A DNA stretch of 64,000 nt, from the NCBI GenBank assembly GCA_034401135.1, contig JAWZSP010000003.1:3472001-3536000 (forward strand), in the 5' to 3' direction. Origin of the DNA: Volutella citrinella (Eukaryota; Ascomycota; Sordariomycetes; Hypocreales; Nectriaceae). The translations under genes were made by a program, and so were the position numbers. Position 1 is the first letter of the stretch; every line of letters starts with the position of its first letter. The notes under the pieces are model-generated. The model did not search any database. It was not told the DNA's origin and saw nothing but the letters and a program-made list of their open reading frames with translations. Below, one piece after another: positions 23,749 through 33,542 of this stretch.

Positions 23749-25546
23749 GGTTGATGTTGATGCTTGGGCTGGGAGGAGTCAGGCTGGCTGTGGTGACTTG
23801 TAAAATGGGATTCTGGCAATTGTGCTATGCCGACTTTAGTACAGACGATTCTTGGGCTGATGGAGCGCTGCGAGAGACACGGGAGGACGGCGGCCAATAT
23901 TTATTCACAACCTCACACCTTCATGGCTGCAACCAAGCCACCTGACGATGACGCCGCTTGTCCAGATGACCCTGCTGAGCGACAAGCCTGTTTTCACCCA
24001 AGGAAAACTCCCATGTGTGCGGTGCGCCCGTGATGCGCTGGCCTGCGCTCGACCGCCTACTGGCAGTTCAGCCTGGGGCTGTTTGTGTGTGAGAGAGAGC
24101 CTCCCGCACCAAACCGGGTCGTGTCACGATGCAGGACTCGGGATGAGGTCATGCGGCCACAGGGGACTGCCCTGGTGGAGGGCGGGGCGGCCACTCACGG
24201 CTTGAGCCCTGTGGCCCGCCCCCGGGCGCATCTGAAACCGGAGGGGATTCATGGATGGATGGGGCCATGGTTAGGCCTTTGGCAGCCCCAGAAAGAGGCA
24301 CCAAAATGCCCATCCATCACCCCCAAGACTCTGCATGTGCCGAATGCCGGCTCTTCCAACGCGCGTTCGACTGGCCTAGCGCCTGGCGGGTCACCAGAGA
24401 TACGTGTGCCACGCACGATGCCAAGAGCTCGATGAGCTGGACCATTTCGATTTCGCATGAAGCCCGGGCCTGCGCCCATACCCAGCGCCTGCCAAAGCCA
24501 CGTAGATGATGTAATTTTTCAGCTGGGGGCCTGTGGCTGGCATCTTGTTTCTTTTCTTCATTCTTTTTTTCCCCCTTGGGCAGCGGCTTCCAGCTTGGCA
24601 TCATCGCCACGCGTTTTTACGACCGTACGATGATGCCGGGGTGGCTGGAGGCTGCCGACGCCGTGAACTGGTGGAGCGTTCTGGGAATTCGGGTTAGAAA
24701 CCATCATGACGCCTCAATAAAGGCGGAGCGCACTGGTGGATACACGTTCAGGTGTTGTCAAAGCCGCGTATGAGGATCCGCTCTCTGAATCGGGCCACGA
24801 CAACTACGGGATTGAGGGGGGCGTCTTCTGCGGCCTCCCACGGAAGTAATTCAACGTATCAGGACAATGTCTGGTGTTTGCAGTGGCTGCCTTTCATGTT
24901 CGAAGCTCTCTTCATGAGGGTGCGATCTGGGAGGAAATCTAGATGAGTGCCTTACATGCCTTACTGCACCTGGTCCTACGGAAATTGTTCGCAAGATATG
25001 TTTACAGTAGAAATGGGTGTTTCAACACCGTCACCATTAGGAGTGATTTGGACGACAGTCAATTGAGGATTGCCTTGGAGAGGGCATTGTTGCATCTACT
25101 ACCATCATTCACCATTACATGGCTCTCACGACAACCGTAAAACCAGTTAAGACAGTTGTGCCCTAGAAGCTTTTGCTTCATTCAATATGGTGATATTGAC
25201 GATGTGGGCCTCATAACGTAGATCGTGTTGATGGGACAGGAAACCATCCAACAGATGATACATACTACCGTCTGTAACGTGCCCCACTAAATACCGAACA
25301 GGACACCCAACGTTTCCGCGACATCAGATCACATGTCGAGTTGGAACACCCATCGGATTAAAGGTGGCATCGAAAAAGACGGAATTAACTCCGTCGCATG
25401 ATCCCACCTTCCTAGCCAGGCAGTGAGCTACCTCGGCTTCGCTGAGACCACCTCTAATCTCATACAGAAGCCTTCATAAGGGCTGTCGCATGACGAGATG
25501 CGGAACAGTTCAATGGGAGAGACTACTGACACCACATATATCAACC
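23749..25546. other. Intergenic region, 1.8 kb
   Basis: This lies between two divergent genes, the MARVEL protein (-) and the AidB-like dehydrogenase (+). The part from about 24950 to 25400 is more AT-rich. No frame shows a domain or consistent splice structure. Confidence 0.5.
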
Positions 25547-27577
25547 ATGGAGGCCGCAAGCGCTGACAAGGGCTTCTTCCAGAAAGCGCCCGTCCTCGAC
25601 AACCAATTCCTGGATGATGCAACATTTCTGCGATGCTTCAGATGTGAGACTCACTACATGGCGTATGACAGGAATTAGTCTTGACCATCACAGTGTTCCT
25701 CCCTGCCCACGTGGCCCGTGAAGTAGAGCCTGAGATTTTGGCCCTCGGTGCAGAGGTCATCTCGGACAAGGTCTTTGCCTGGGTCACGGATGCCGAGCAC
25801 AACAAGCCATACTTGAAAGGATCCGGGAGAGACGCATTCGGCCGGTGGAAGGGCGAGCTTGTCACGGGCGAAGGCTGGCGCAATCTCCAAGATTTCGGCC
25901 TGTCACACGGGCAAGTCATTACATTACCACTTAACCAACACTCGGCCACAGGTTGCTAATGAGCTGGCGCGTAGGATTGTCGCTGCTGGATACGATACGC
26001 CCTACAAGCAGTTCTCGAGACCCTACCAATTTCTTCGTCTGCATCTGTGGACTGGATCGTGTGCCAATGTGGCCTGCCCGTCGGCTATGCAGGACGGGGC
26101 CGCCCGACTCTTGCAGGTTCACCTGACACACCCCAAGCTCGCCTCGAAGCTCTCGGACGTGGAGCGCAAGGTGTTTGAGAATGCCCTCCAGAGGTTAACT
26201 TCGCGCGACCCCAGCTATGCCTGGACCAGCGGGCAGTGGATGACGGAGCGCACTGGTGGGAGCGACGTGTCCAAGACGGAGACGGTCGCCGTGTACAGGC
26301 CGACGTCGGACACGTCTTTGGCCTCCAAGGCGGATGGCATACCTCTGGGCCCCTGGAGCATCGATGGGTTCAAATGGTTCTCTTCGGCCACCGACTCGAG
26401 CATGACTGTTCTCCTAGCCCGCACTAAGAAGGGCGGCCTGTCAACATTTCTAGCCCCCATGCGAAAGCATGACCCGGCAGCCACCACGTCAACGGGTCTT
26501 CCCATCCCGGACGGCGAAGTCCTCAATGGCATCCGCATTACGAGACTGAAGAACAAATCGGGAACCCAGAGCCTGCCCACCGCGGAACTGGAGCTTCAGG
26601 ACATGCGGGGATGGATCATCGGTGAGGAGGGCCGCGGCATCCAAGAGGTCAGCAACATCTTGAACTTGACGCGGACCTATTCTGCCACGTCGGCCGTGGG
26701 CTACGTCGGCCGTGCTCTTGGGATAGCTCGGGCATGGGCCAGAGTGCGCGAGATTGGAGCCGGAAGGGGCTCCAGAATCATCCTGACGCAGAGCCCCTTG
26801 CACATGAGGACGCTCTCAGCAATGACTTCCGAGTACCGGGGCCTCTCACTCTTGACGACCTGGAACTCATATGTCCTTGGGCTGTCTGAGCACCCCACGG
26901 CTCCTCCATCCGACGAACCGGCGGCACTCGAGGCACTGACCCCCAAACGGCAATTCGTCATGCCGATGCTTCGTGTGATTCCACAGCTAACCAAGGCATA
27001 CGTCTGCAAGCCCTCCGTCGGCCTCGTCTTTGACTGCATGGAGTGCCTCGGGGGTGTCGGATACCTCTGCAACGAAGAGCAGGAATACCTCAACATTGCT
27101 CGGCTGCATCGCGATGCCTCGGTTCTCCCGATCTGGGAGGGGACAACTGACGTGTTGTGCACCGACTTCATCCGTGCCATTAAACACCCCAAGACGGGAG
27201 CCTTCTCCGTTGAGGCTCTCGAAGACTTCATCAAGTCGGCCCACGAGTTCCCAGGAGACCAGAGCAGGCCTTGGTCTTGGAACCCGATGAAGAGGTGGGA
27301 AGAGCTGAAACGCCGTGTCAACAGCGGCTCGCAGGCGGAGCTGATGGGAGATGCGAGAGAGATCCTGTGGGGCGTGGGGGACCTGCTGGTTTCGGTGCTG
27401 CTGTACGTCGACGCCAGTAGCGATGGGGATGCGGCTTCGCACGAGATCTTCTGCCGATTCCTGGAAGACAAGGGCTTTATTAATGTGCGTCCCAAAGTGA
27501 ACGCCAGCGAAAGACACGCCCAGGATACCGCTATTGTCTACGGGGGAAGTGGTGGCAGCCCATCTCCCAAGCTCTAA
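25547..27577 (+). CDS. AidB-like acyl-CoA dehydrogenase family protein
   Basis: Exons 25547-25643, 25694-25910 and 25975-27577 encode 638 aa. Intron 1 is GT-AG (50 bp). Intron 2 begins with GCAAGT and ends with GTAG (64 bp), so it is a GC-AG intron. Only this choice gives the expected segment FGLSHG-IVAAGYD. Residues 194-203 read MTERTGGSDV, the signature of the AidB branch of acyl-CoA dehydrogenases, and residues 491-499 (IWEGTTDVL) match the C-terminal flavin-domain motif. AidB proteins bind FAD, and the bacterial one is linked to protection from alkylating agents. Fungal relatives are thought to oxidise acyl-CoA substrates, so the substrate here is open. No N-terminal targeting signal is obvious. 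The C-terminus ends SPSPKL; whether KL is part of a peroxisomal signal is unclear. The gene converges with the secreted-protein gene. Confidence 0.88.
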
Positions 27578-27956
27578 GTTTGCTTGGTCCAAGGTGTCGT
27601 TGCGGCCCGTGTACAATTCCGTGGAGCAAATTAAATGCAAGTTTTGAAACGAATAGCGCATTCTTAGTGATGGTAGTGTATTTTACTTATTTAGCTATCA
27701 ACAGAAGAGTTGAGCCCTGTTCATAATACGAGCAGACCTGCATGGAAAGACGAGGACCATGCTTGCACCTGTGTCTGAGACCCGCCCAGAAGATAGGTAG
27801 AGGGCTAGCATGTCGAGGGGATATCAAAAAATAAAAGTGAGGGCAACTGTTTCCCCACAAGCCGGACTTGGCTCAGACTTCCGTACCACAGTTCCAACGC
27901 GACTGGGTCTGACGCAGGCAATGGCAGGGCCGCAGATCTGTCATGTTCCCAAGAGT
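27578..27956. other. Short convergent 3' region
   Basis: Shared 3' flank of the AidB-like gene (+) and the secreted-protein gene (-). Nothing beyond AT-rich stretches suitable for 3' ends is visible. Confidence 0.5.
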
Positions 27957-28460
27957 CTATTCTTTGGGAGTACGAGACGCAAAGGTCTTGCAGGTCCCGG
28001 TCAGTCCCTTTGCTTCCAGCTTGAGGGATCTGCAACCAGATTTGCCTCCCGTCTTCTGGCCATAAAGAAGCTTGCTGGGGCATATGTTGAACGTGGAAGA
28101 GCCGTCGTGGAGCAGTAGAGTCTTGCTTCCGGATTTCTGGAGGGTCCACGAAATGAAGCCAATGGTAGGGTCAAGACATGTGAATTGGCCATCGGGTGAT
28201 ATGATGCAGGCACCATAGAACTCATTCCGGAGAACGTTTTGATCATCGTTGAGGTCAATGCAGAACCAGCCGTCAGGCTTGTCTGAGCCCAGGGAGAGAT
28301 ACCCGTTTTGCTGATCCTGCTTGACGATGGAGCCTGTGGAGTCATCGTGGAGCGTGAAGCAACAGGAGCCTTCAGGGACATACTTCGCCCGAGGAAGGAC
28401 GGCTGCCGAGACAAGGGTGATAAATAGGGTGATGAACTTTAGTGAAGGCATGTTGGGCAA
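27957..28460 (-). CDS. Secreted cysteine-rich protein, 167 aa
   Basis: An intronless frame of 167 aa. The first about 20 residues (MPNMPSLKFITLFITLVSAA) form a clear signal peptide; cleavage may occur after Ala20, or a short propeptide could end at the Arg24-Ala25 region. A second Met at residue 4 (28451) is an equally good start. The mature part has eight cysteines (33, 34, 67, 85, 95, 127, 143, 157), enough for four disulfides, and starts with a Cys-Cys pair. Aromatic residues lie in short beta-like segments (GWFCIDL, GFISWTL). No catalytic motif is visible. Size and cysteine content fit small secreted fungal proteins, some of which act as effectors or wall proteins; this is inference only. 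Confidence 0.8.
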   Translation of the reverse strand: MPNMPSLKFITLFITLVSAAVLPRAKYVPEGSCCFTLHDDSTGSIVKQDQQNGYLSLGSDKPDGWFCIDLNDDQNVLRNEFYGACIISPDGQFTCLDPTIGFISWTLQKSGSKTLLLHDGSSTFNICPSKLLYGQKTGGKSGCRSLKLEAKGLTGTCKTFASRTPKE

Positions 28461-28630
28461 TTGGTGTGAGCCGGGGAGGGGACAATGAGTGTGGAGGGAA
28501 TGTTTAATGTGCTGCCAAGTTCAGTGAGTGAGGCGTATGGAGTGATACAGAAAGAAGGAGGGATAGCACAAGACAGGCGAAGGCGCGGATTCTTATAATC
28601 GTGGAAGACAGGAAGACATGACAGTGATGG

Positions 28631-28648
28631 ACAGACAGACAGACAGAC
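28631..28648. repeat. Tetranucleotide microsatellite
   Basis: Four and a half copies of ACAG lie about 170-200 bases upstream of the secreted-protein gene. Confidence 0.8.
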
Positions 28649-29472
28649 ATCAAAGGTACCCCCGGAATGCCGATCCTGGCTTGCTTGTATCCCTCGCGCA
28701 AATACGAGCGCCATTTGATTGAGACAGTGAACGAGTCAGGCGATTTCCGGGAGAAGTTGCAGCCAACCGCATAAGACGGTGCATCTTGCACGTATGCCCG
28801 TTGGCCGGGCCGGCCGACAACGGGATGGAGGCACACACTCACACGCATCGCGAGAGTTGGGGATGGATTCGCGAGCCGCCATTGGAAGCGTGCTAGGGCG
28901 TCGTCCGAAGCTAAGACTTGGGCTAAGCCTGGGCCGGGGTGCCGGAGTTGTAGTGAGCACTGATCATTGTGAGCCCCGAGGAGGCGGCGGCGCTCGTTCG
29001 CGGCAAGCCTCAAAGTACGCAGCCGTACAAGCCCGTTGAAGATGGGAAGTGCTGTGACGTGTCTTGCAGTGTGATGTGAACAGACGTCGTCGAGGTGCAG
29101 CGATTGGCAGCATCGGGAGCCGGCGCTAGTGACGAGATAAGATCAAGGGCAGCAATCACAGTGATGAGCCAGGACTGAAACGCGCCGCCAACCGGTTTTG
29201 GGCGCGGGCACGTCGCATCGCGGGGCGTGACCAGTCACGGATCTGTGATTGATCCTGTGAGTGGTCGCTGTCCAGATGCGCTTACTGCAAGGAACCCGGG
29301 CTAGATCGACGGCAATGGAACGAGGCCTGCGCCCGACTGCTACTGCACTGTTCACATTGCAATACTATACCAGTGTCGCGGGCCGAAGCAGTTCCCATGT
29401 TTGCTTCTTCCAGGCTCGGTTCATGGATGCGAGAAACGTGCCGTTAATTCTCGTGCGGGGAGGGAACTATGC

Positions 29473-29490
29473 GGGCGGGCGGGCGGGGGG
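29473..29490 (+). other. Potential G-quadruplex motif
   Basis: Four runs of at least three G are separated by single C bases (GGGCGGGCGGGCGGGGGG). This fits the standard pattern for an intramolecular G-quadruplex with one-base loops. It is about 670 bases upstream of the adenosine deaminase start codon. Confidence 0.6.
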
Positions 29491-30158
29491 AGTCTTTCTT
29501 GTGTCTCTGTTGCATATACGACCTTTTGTTGTGCCATGTCTCGGAGTCTGCATTGGTCAATGCCCGACGACTTGTTTGTGCCTTCATCATGGAGGTTTGC
29601 TCTGCAGGTTGGTGGGTGCAAGAGACAGCAACCAATCAGCCTGCCATTCTCATTGATCTGTGATGATGTGCTGACACTGTCGTCACGTGGTTCGCCTTAC
29701 CTCCTTCCCCGCCCCGTTGTCACAGAACGCCACCCTTCCTTCCAGTGCTGCGTCTGTAGCCGAATCGGGACAGCCGACGACACTCTGCTCACCCAGGCAG
29801 TTCCGTCGTTGCCATCGTCACTTATACGGAGCGAAAGCATTTGTCAGTCCATTGCACCGCCCTCAAAAAAGACAGACCCAAGTGCATTTATACAGTATTC
29901 TTATCGTCAGGGCCCGCGCGCGTGAAAGCCACTTTTATCCCCACTCTCACACCGACCTGCCCAACTGGGGAGTCACCACCCGTTGCGGCGCCTCTAATTA
30001 GGCCGGGGAAACTGCTCTGTTCACGGTGGCTCGGCTTGTTGAAGCAAAAACAAAACAAAACATCTCATTTCTGCTTGATTTTCACATCTCATTTCAGCGG
30101 TCTATGTCACAATTTTGCTAGTCTGGCAGCTCGTTTGTCTTTCCCCCGGTTGTGAACA

Positions 30159-31950
30159 ATGTCGGGCAACACCATGTCCAACGACGAATGGGAGGAGGTA
30201 GCACAGGATATCCCCTCGCTCTCCGACCCCTTCCTTCAGCAGTACATCACTGGTCGCGAGAACTTGATTGCCCAGGAGAAGAAATCACGCTCCGATGCCT
30301 CCTTTGAAGCCTCCCTGTCTCCCATCGCCCAACGGGCTTGCGCCATCGTCAATAAGATTCGCGACCAGGAGAATGAAACAGTCTGGACGCCCCAGGTCGA
30401 GGAGGACCTCGCACAGGCCAAAGACGAGTGTGTATTCCCCGGTATGATGTTCATGCTGGCCAAGGACCGCATGGAGAGCACCAAGTTGTGGAAAATTGTG
30501 CGCAGAATGCCCAAGGGCTGCCTTCTCCATGCGCACATGGACGCCATGGTCAACTTTGACTTTTTGCTTCAAGAAGTCATGAAGCTTCCCGGCATGCACA
30601 TATCGAGTGACAGGCCTTTGAGCTCAGAGACTGCCCGGGAGGACGCTGGTCTGGCTTTTCGGTATCGAGCCCAGGAGAACCCCGACGCCACCATCTGGGG
30701 CGAAGAGTATAAGCCCGAGACGTTTGTTCGCATCACAACTGCGGCGGACAGTTTCCCCAATGGTGGAAAAAGCGGTTTCATAAGCTGGCTCAAGGGACGG
30801 CTGACTCTCTCGACGGCTGACTCGCACCAGCAGCACCACGGAATCGACGCAATCTGGGTCAAGTTTGCCAAATGTTTTATGGTTTCTGCGACCCTGATCC
30901 ACTACGAGCCCATTTTCCGAATTTTTCTCAGGGAACTCATGCGGAATCTTAAGGACGATGGCGTCAACTGGGCGGAACTCAGGTAGGCTGCACCCACATC
31001 AAGCGCTGGCGACGACAACTGACGTCCTGGGTAGATTCACATGGGGTCTCGATTTCTGCCGCGACCAGAAGGAAGAGGCTGAAAAGGACTACATCTACAT
31101 GTTCGAAGTCATGGAGGAGGAAATTGCACGGTTCAAGAAGTCGCCCGAAGGCAAAGGCTTCTGGGGTCTAACCACCATCTGGACGACCCTGAGGAGCATG
31201 CCCACGAGACCAATTGTCGAAAGCATGGACAACTGCATCGCCACCAAGCTGGCTTTCCCGCACCTCATGGCAGGTTACGACCTTGTTGGCGCCGAGGACC
31301 TTGGTCGTCCTCTATCAGACCTTCTCCCAGAGCTTTTCTGGTTCCGTAAGCAGTGCGCCCAGGAGGGCGTGAACCTGCCCTTCTTTTTCCACGCCGGAGA
31401 GACTCTGGGCGACGGTACAAGCACAGATAACAACCTCTTCGACGCTGTGCTGCTCGGAACCCGTCGGATTGGCCATGCCTACAGTCTCTACAAACACCCG
31501 CTGCTGATCGACATGGTCAAGGAGAAGCGTATCCTGGTCGAGTCGTGCCCAATCTCCAACGAAGTCCTTCGCCTCTGCGGCTCCGTGACGGCACACCCTC
31601 TCCCAGCCCTGCTGGCTAGAGGCGTTGCTTGTAGTCTTTGCAACGATGACCCCGCAATGTTGGGCCAGGACACGGCTGGCATGTCGCATGACTTCTGGCA
31701 GGCGCTGCAAGGCTGGAAGAACCTTGGCCTTGCAGGATTGGGCAGCCTCGCTGAGAACAGTATCCGCTGGGCCGCATTTGAGGAACAAACCCAGGCACAG
31801 TGGATCCAAGGCATCAAGGAGGCCAGCTTGGGGTCTGGTGTCAAGGCGAAGCGGATGCAAGAATGGCAAATCGAATGGGAGAAATTCTGCCTGTGGATTG
31901 TCGATGAGTATGGCGAAGAATACGGGGAGGATGCGAAGGAAGCCGTGTAG
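30159..31950 (+). CDS. ADGF/ADA2-type adenosine deaminase
   Basis: Exons 30159-30982 and 31035-31950, joined across a 52-bp intron, encode 579 aa. Metal-site and catalytic motifs of the adenosine deaminase superfamily are present in order: HAH at residues 124-126 after MPKGCLL, FFFHAGET (His394, Glu397), the GHA motif at His422, ESCPISN at 444-449, and NDDPAML with Asp479/480. The long N-terminal segment before the first motif, and the HAGET and ESCPISN wording, place it in the ADGF/CECR1 (ADA2) branch. The reaction is adenosine to inosine plus ammonia, using zinc. Animal ADA2 is secreted, but no signal peptide is visible here, so a cytosolic enzyme is likely. A second Met at residue 6 could also be the start. 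Confidence 0.88.
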
Positions 31951-32450
31951 GGGATGGCACGGAGAGCAGGTATGGAGAACAGCATGGATATGGGGTCATC
32001 GTGATTCATCTCATCTAGAATACATGTACAGAGAACGAGGCGAGGGCGTTGGCGGGCGGACATGTTTCAACACATCAGCCAGAGACAAGAAATGGATACC
32101 ACCAATGAATACCTGCTTTTTCTTGCTGCTATGCTATGATCTTGCCGGTTTCCCCTGTTGTCCTGCCCCGGTCACGCCCCGGACCCACAGAGCTGAGTTC
32201 CTCCTCAGGCTCTGTGAATATCCGTAGACACCCGCCTGCCGCAGCTGTGGTTGCTCGTTATTTGTGGTTTGGTTCTCCCCCCCCCCCCCCCCCCCCCCCC
32301 TCTAGTTTGGGAACGTATCTACTGACACACTGAGTGGTAATTCTAATCCAACGTTAATAGCTATGAAAACAGGGAATGAGTGAAAAAGAGATCGCAGCAC
32401 ACCCGCGTGGCCATGTATTCCACGAAGCCGCGTCTAATATGAGTGCAAGG
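31951..32450. other. Convergent 3' region with a long C tract
   Basis: Shared 3' flank of the adenosine deaminase gene (+) and the NmrA-like gene (-). It contains an uninterrupted run of 24 C at 32277-32300 and no supported gene. Confidence 0.55.
32277..32300. repeat. Homopolymer of 24 C
   Basis: A direct run of C residues on the + strand, between two convergent genes. The exact length is uncertain in any assembly because such runs are prone to sequencing error. Confidence 0.9.
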
Positions 32451-33542
32451 TCACGCCGCCGAGTACGCTGGGTACATGGCAGCGTACGTGGGAGGGAACT
32501 CGACCTGCAGCCACTCGTGGAACCGCTGCGGCTGGAAGTTGAGCAGCCCTGCAGCGACGAGCGAGTCGTTGAGGGTTGGCTGGCCGTACAAATACCGGCC
32601 GTTTGCGGTTGCGAGCATTCTCTGGTAGGTCGCAGTCATGAACTTGTTGCCCTGCGCTTTATAATAGTCGATGCTGCTGTTGATGTCTTCTACTCGACGG
32701 TTGACGACCGCAAGTTCTGCAACATTTGAGCGGGAGATTCAACGAGATAAGATGGGGGGCCAACTAACCTCCAAAGTGGTTGTGGCAGATGTCAACGATT
32801 TCTCGAATGGACAACTTGTCTCCTCGCATCGTAAACTCGCGGGGCCAGTTTTGAATCCCTAGATCCACGGCCAAAGCTACGAACCGGGCGACATCGTAAA
32901 CCGACGTCAGGCAGATGCGGACGGTGTGGTTTCTGTTGTTCTTCTCCACAACCTCGGCTGCCCTATTATTTAAGTCCAGCATGTAGGACCCAGGCATGTG
33001 CTGCTCCGATCTGCCGCCAATGTCCAGGGCTGCGAGTCCCTGTTGGCCAAATCTTTCCATGAAGACGCCGCAGGTGAAGACGGTGTAGCTCATGTGCCCC
33101 GACCTGGCATAGTCGCTAAGAAGGTCTCGAGCCCTCTTTGAGTAGGAGTGGTAGTCGAGCGGGTCCCTGGAAGGCCGCTTTTCGAGACTGCCATCAAACT
33201 CGGCGGGCACAAATGTCTGCACGCCCACGTACGCAGCCGCAGTGATGAGCTCCAGCTGCTCCCGCCCAGAGACCGTCGAAATGACCAAGTTGACACCCAT
33301 CAAGGCATAATGTAGGGTCTCAAGATTCCTATAGTCAACAGTCATAAACTGTATGTCTGGGTAGCTGGCATACTCCGGTCGAGACTGGCTCCCATCAGCA
33401 ATCATGTCCAACAATGGGCAGGGGTGGGACATACCGGAAGATGTGACAGGACCAGCACCTGGTACGCATGCTGGGACGCGGCGAGCTGCGTCGCGATCCA
33501 GAAGCCTAACCCGCCCCCACCAGCGATTGCAATGCGCATCAT
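32451..33542 (-). CDS. NmrA-like / isoflavone reductase-like NAD(P)-binding protein
   Basis: Exons 33542-33435, 33384-32769 and 32716-32451, with introns of 50 and 52 bp, encode 329 aa. The N-terminus reads MMRIAIAGGGGLGFWIA, a beta strand followed by a glycine-rich Rossmann loop. The middle (LVISTVSG, FVPAEFDGS, YHSYSKRARDLL) matches the NmrA and isoflavone reductase branch of atypical short-chain reductases. This branch includes both NADP-sensing regulators and true reductases. The lysine in YSKRARD may be the conserved active-site lysine, so an enzyme is possible. No targeting signal is seen. Splicing of the first intron removes a frame that would otherwise begin with an unrelated N-terminus. 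The substrate is unknown. Confidence 0.83.

Larger units (their letters stand above)
28461..30158. other. Divergent intergenic region, 1.7 kb
   Basis: This lies between the secreted-protein gene (-) and the adenosine deaminase gene (+). It holds an (ACAG)n microsatellite at 28631-28648, a TATAA-like sequence on the minus strand near 28592-28599 (about 135 bases before the secreted-protein start), and a G-run motif at 29473-29490. No gene is supported. Confidence 0.5.
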
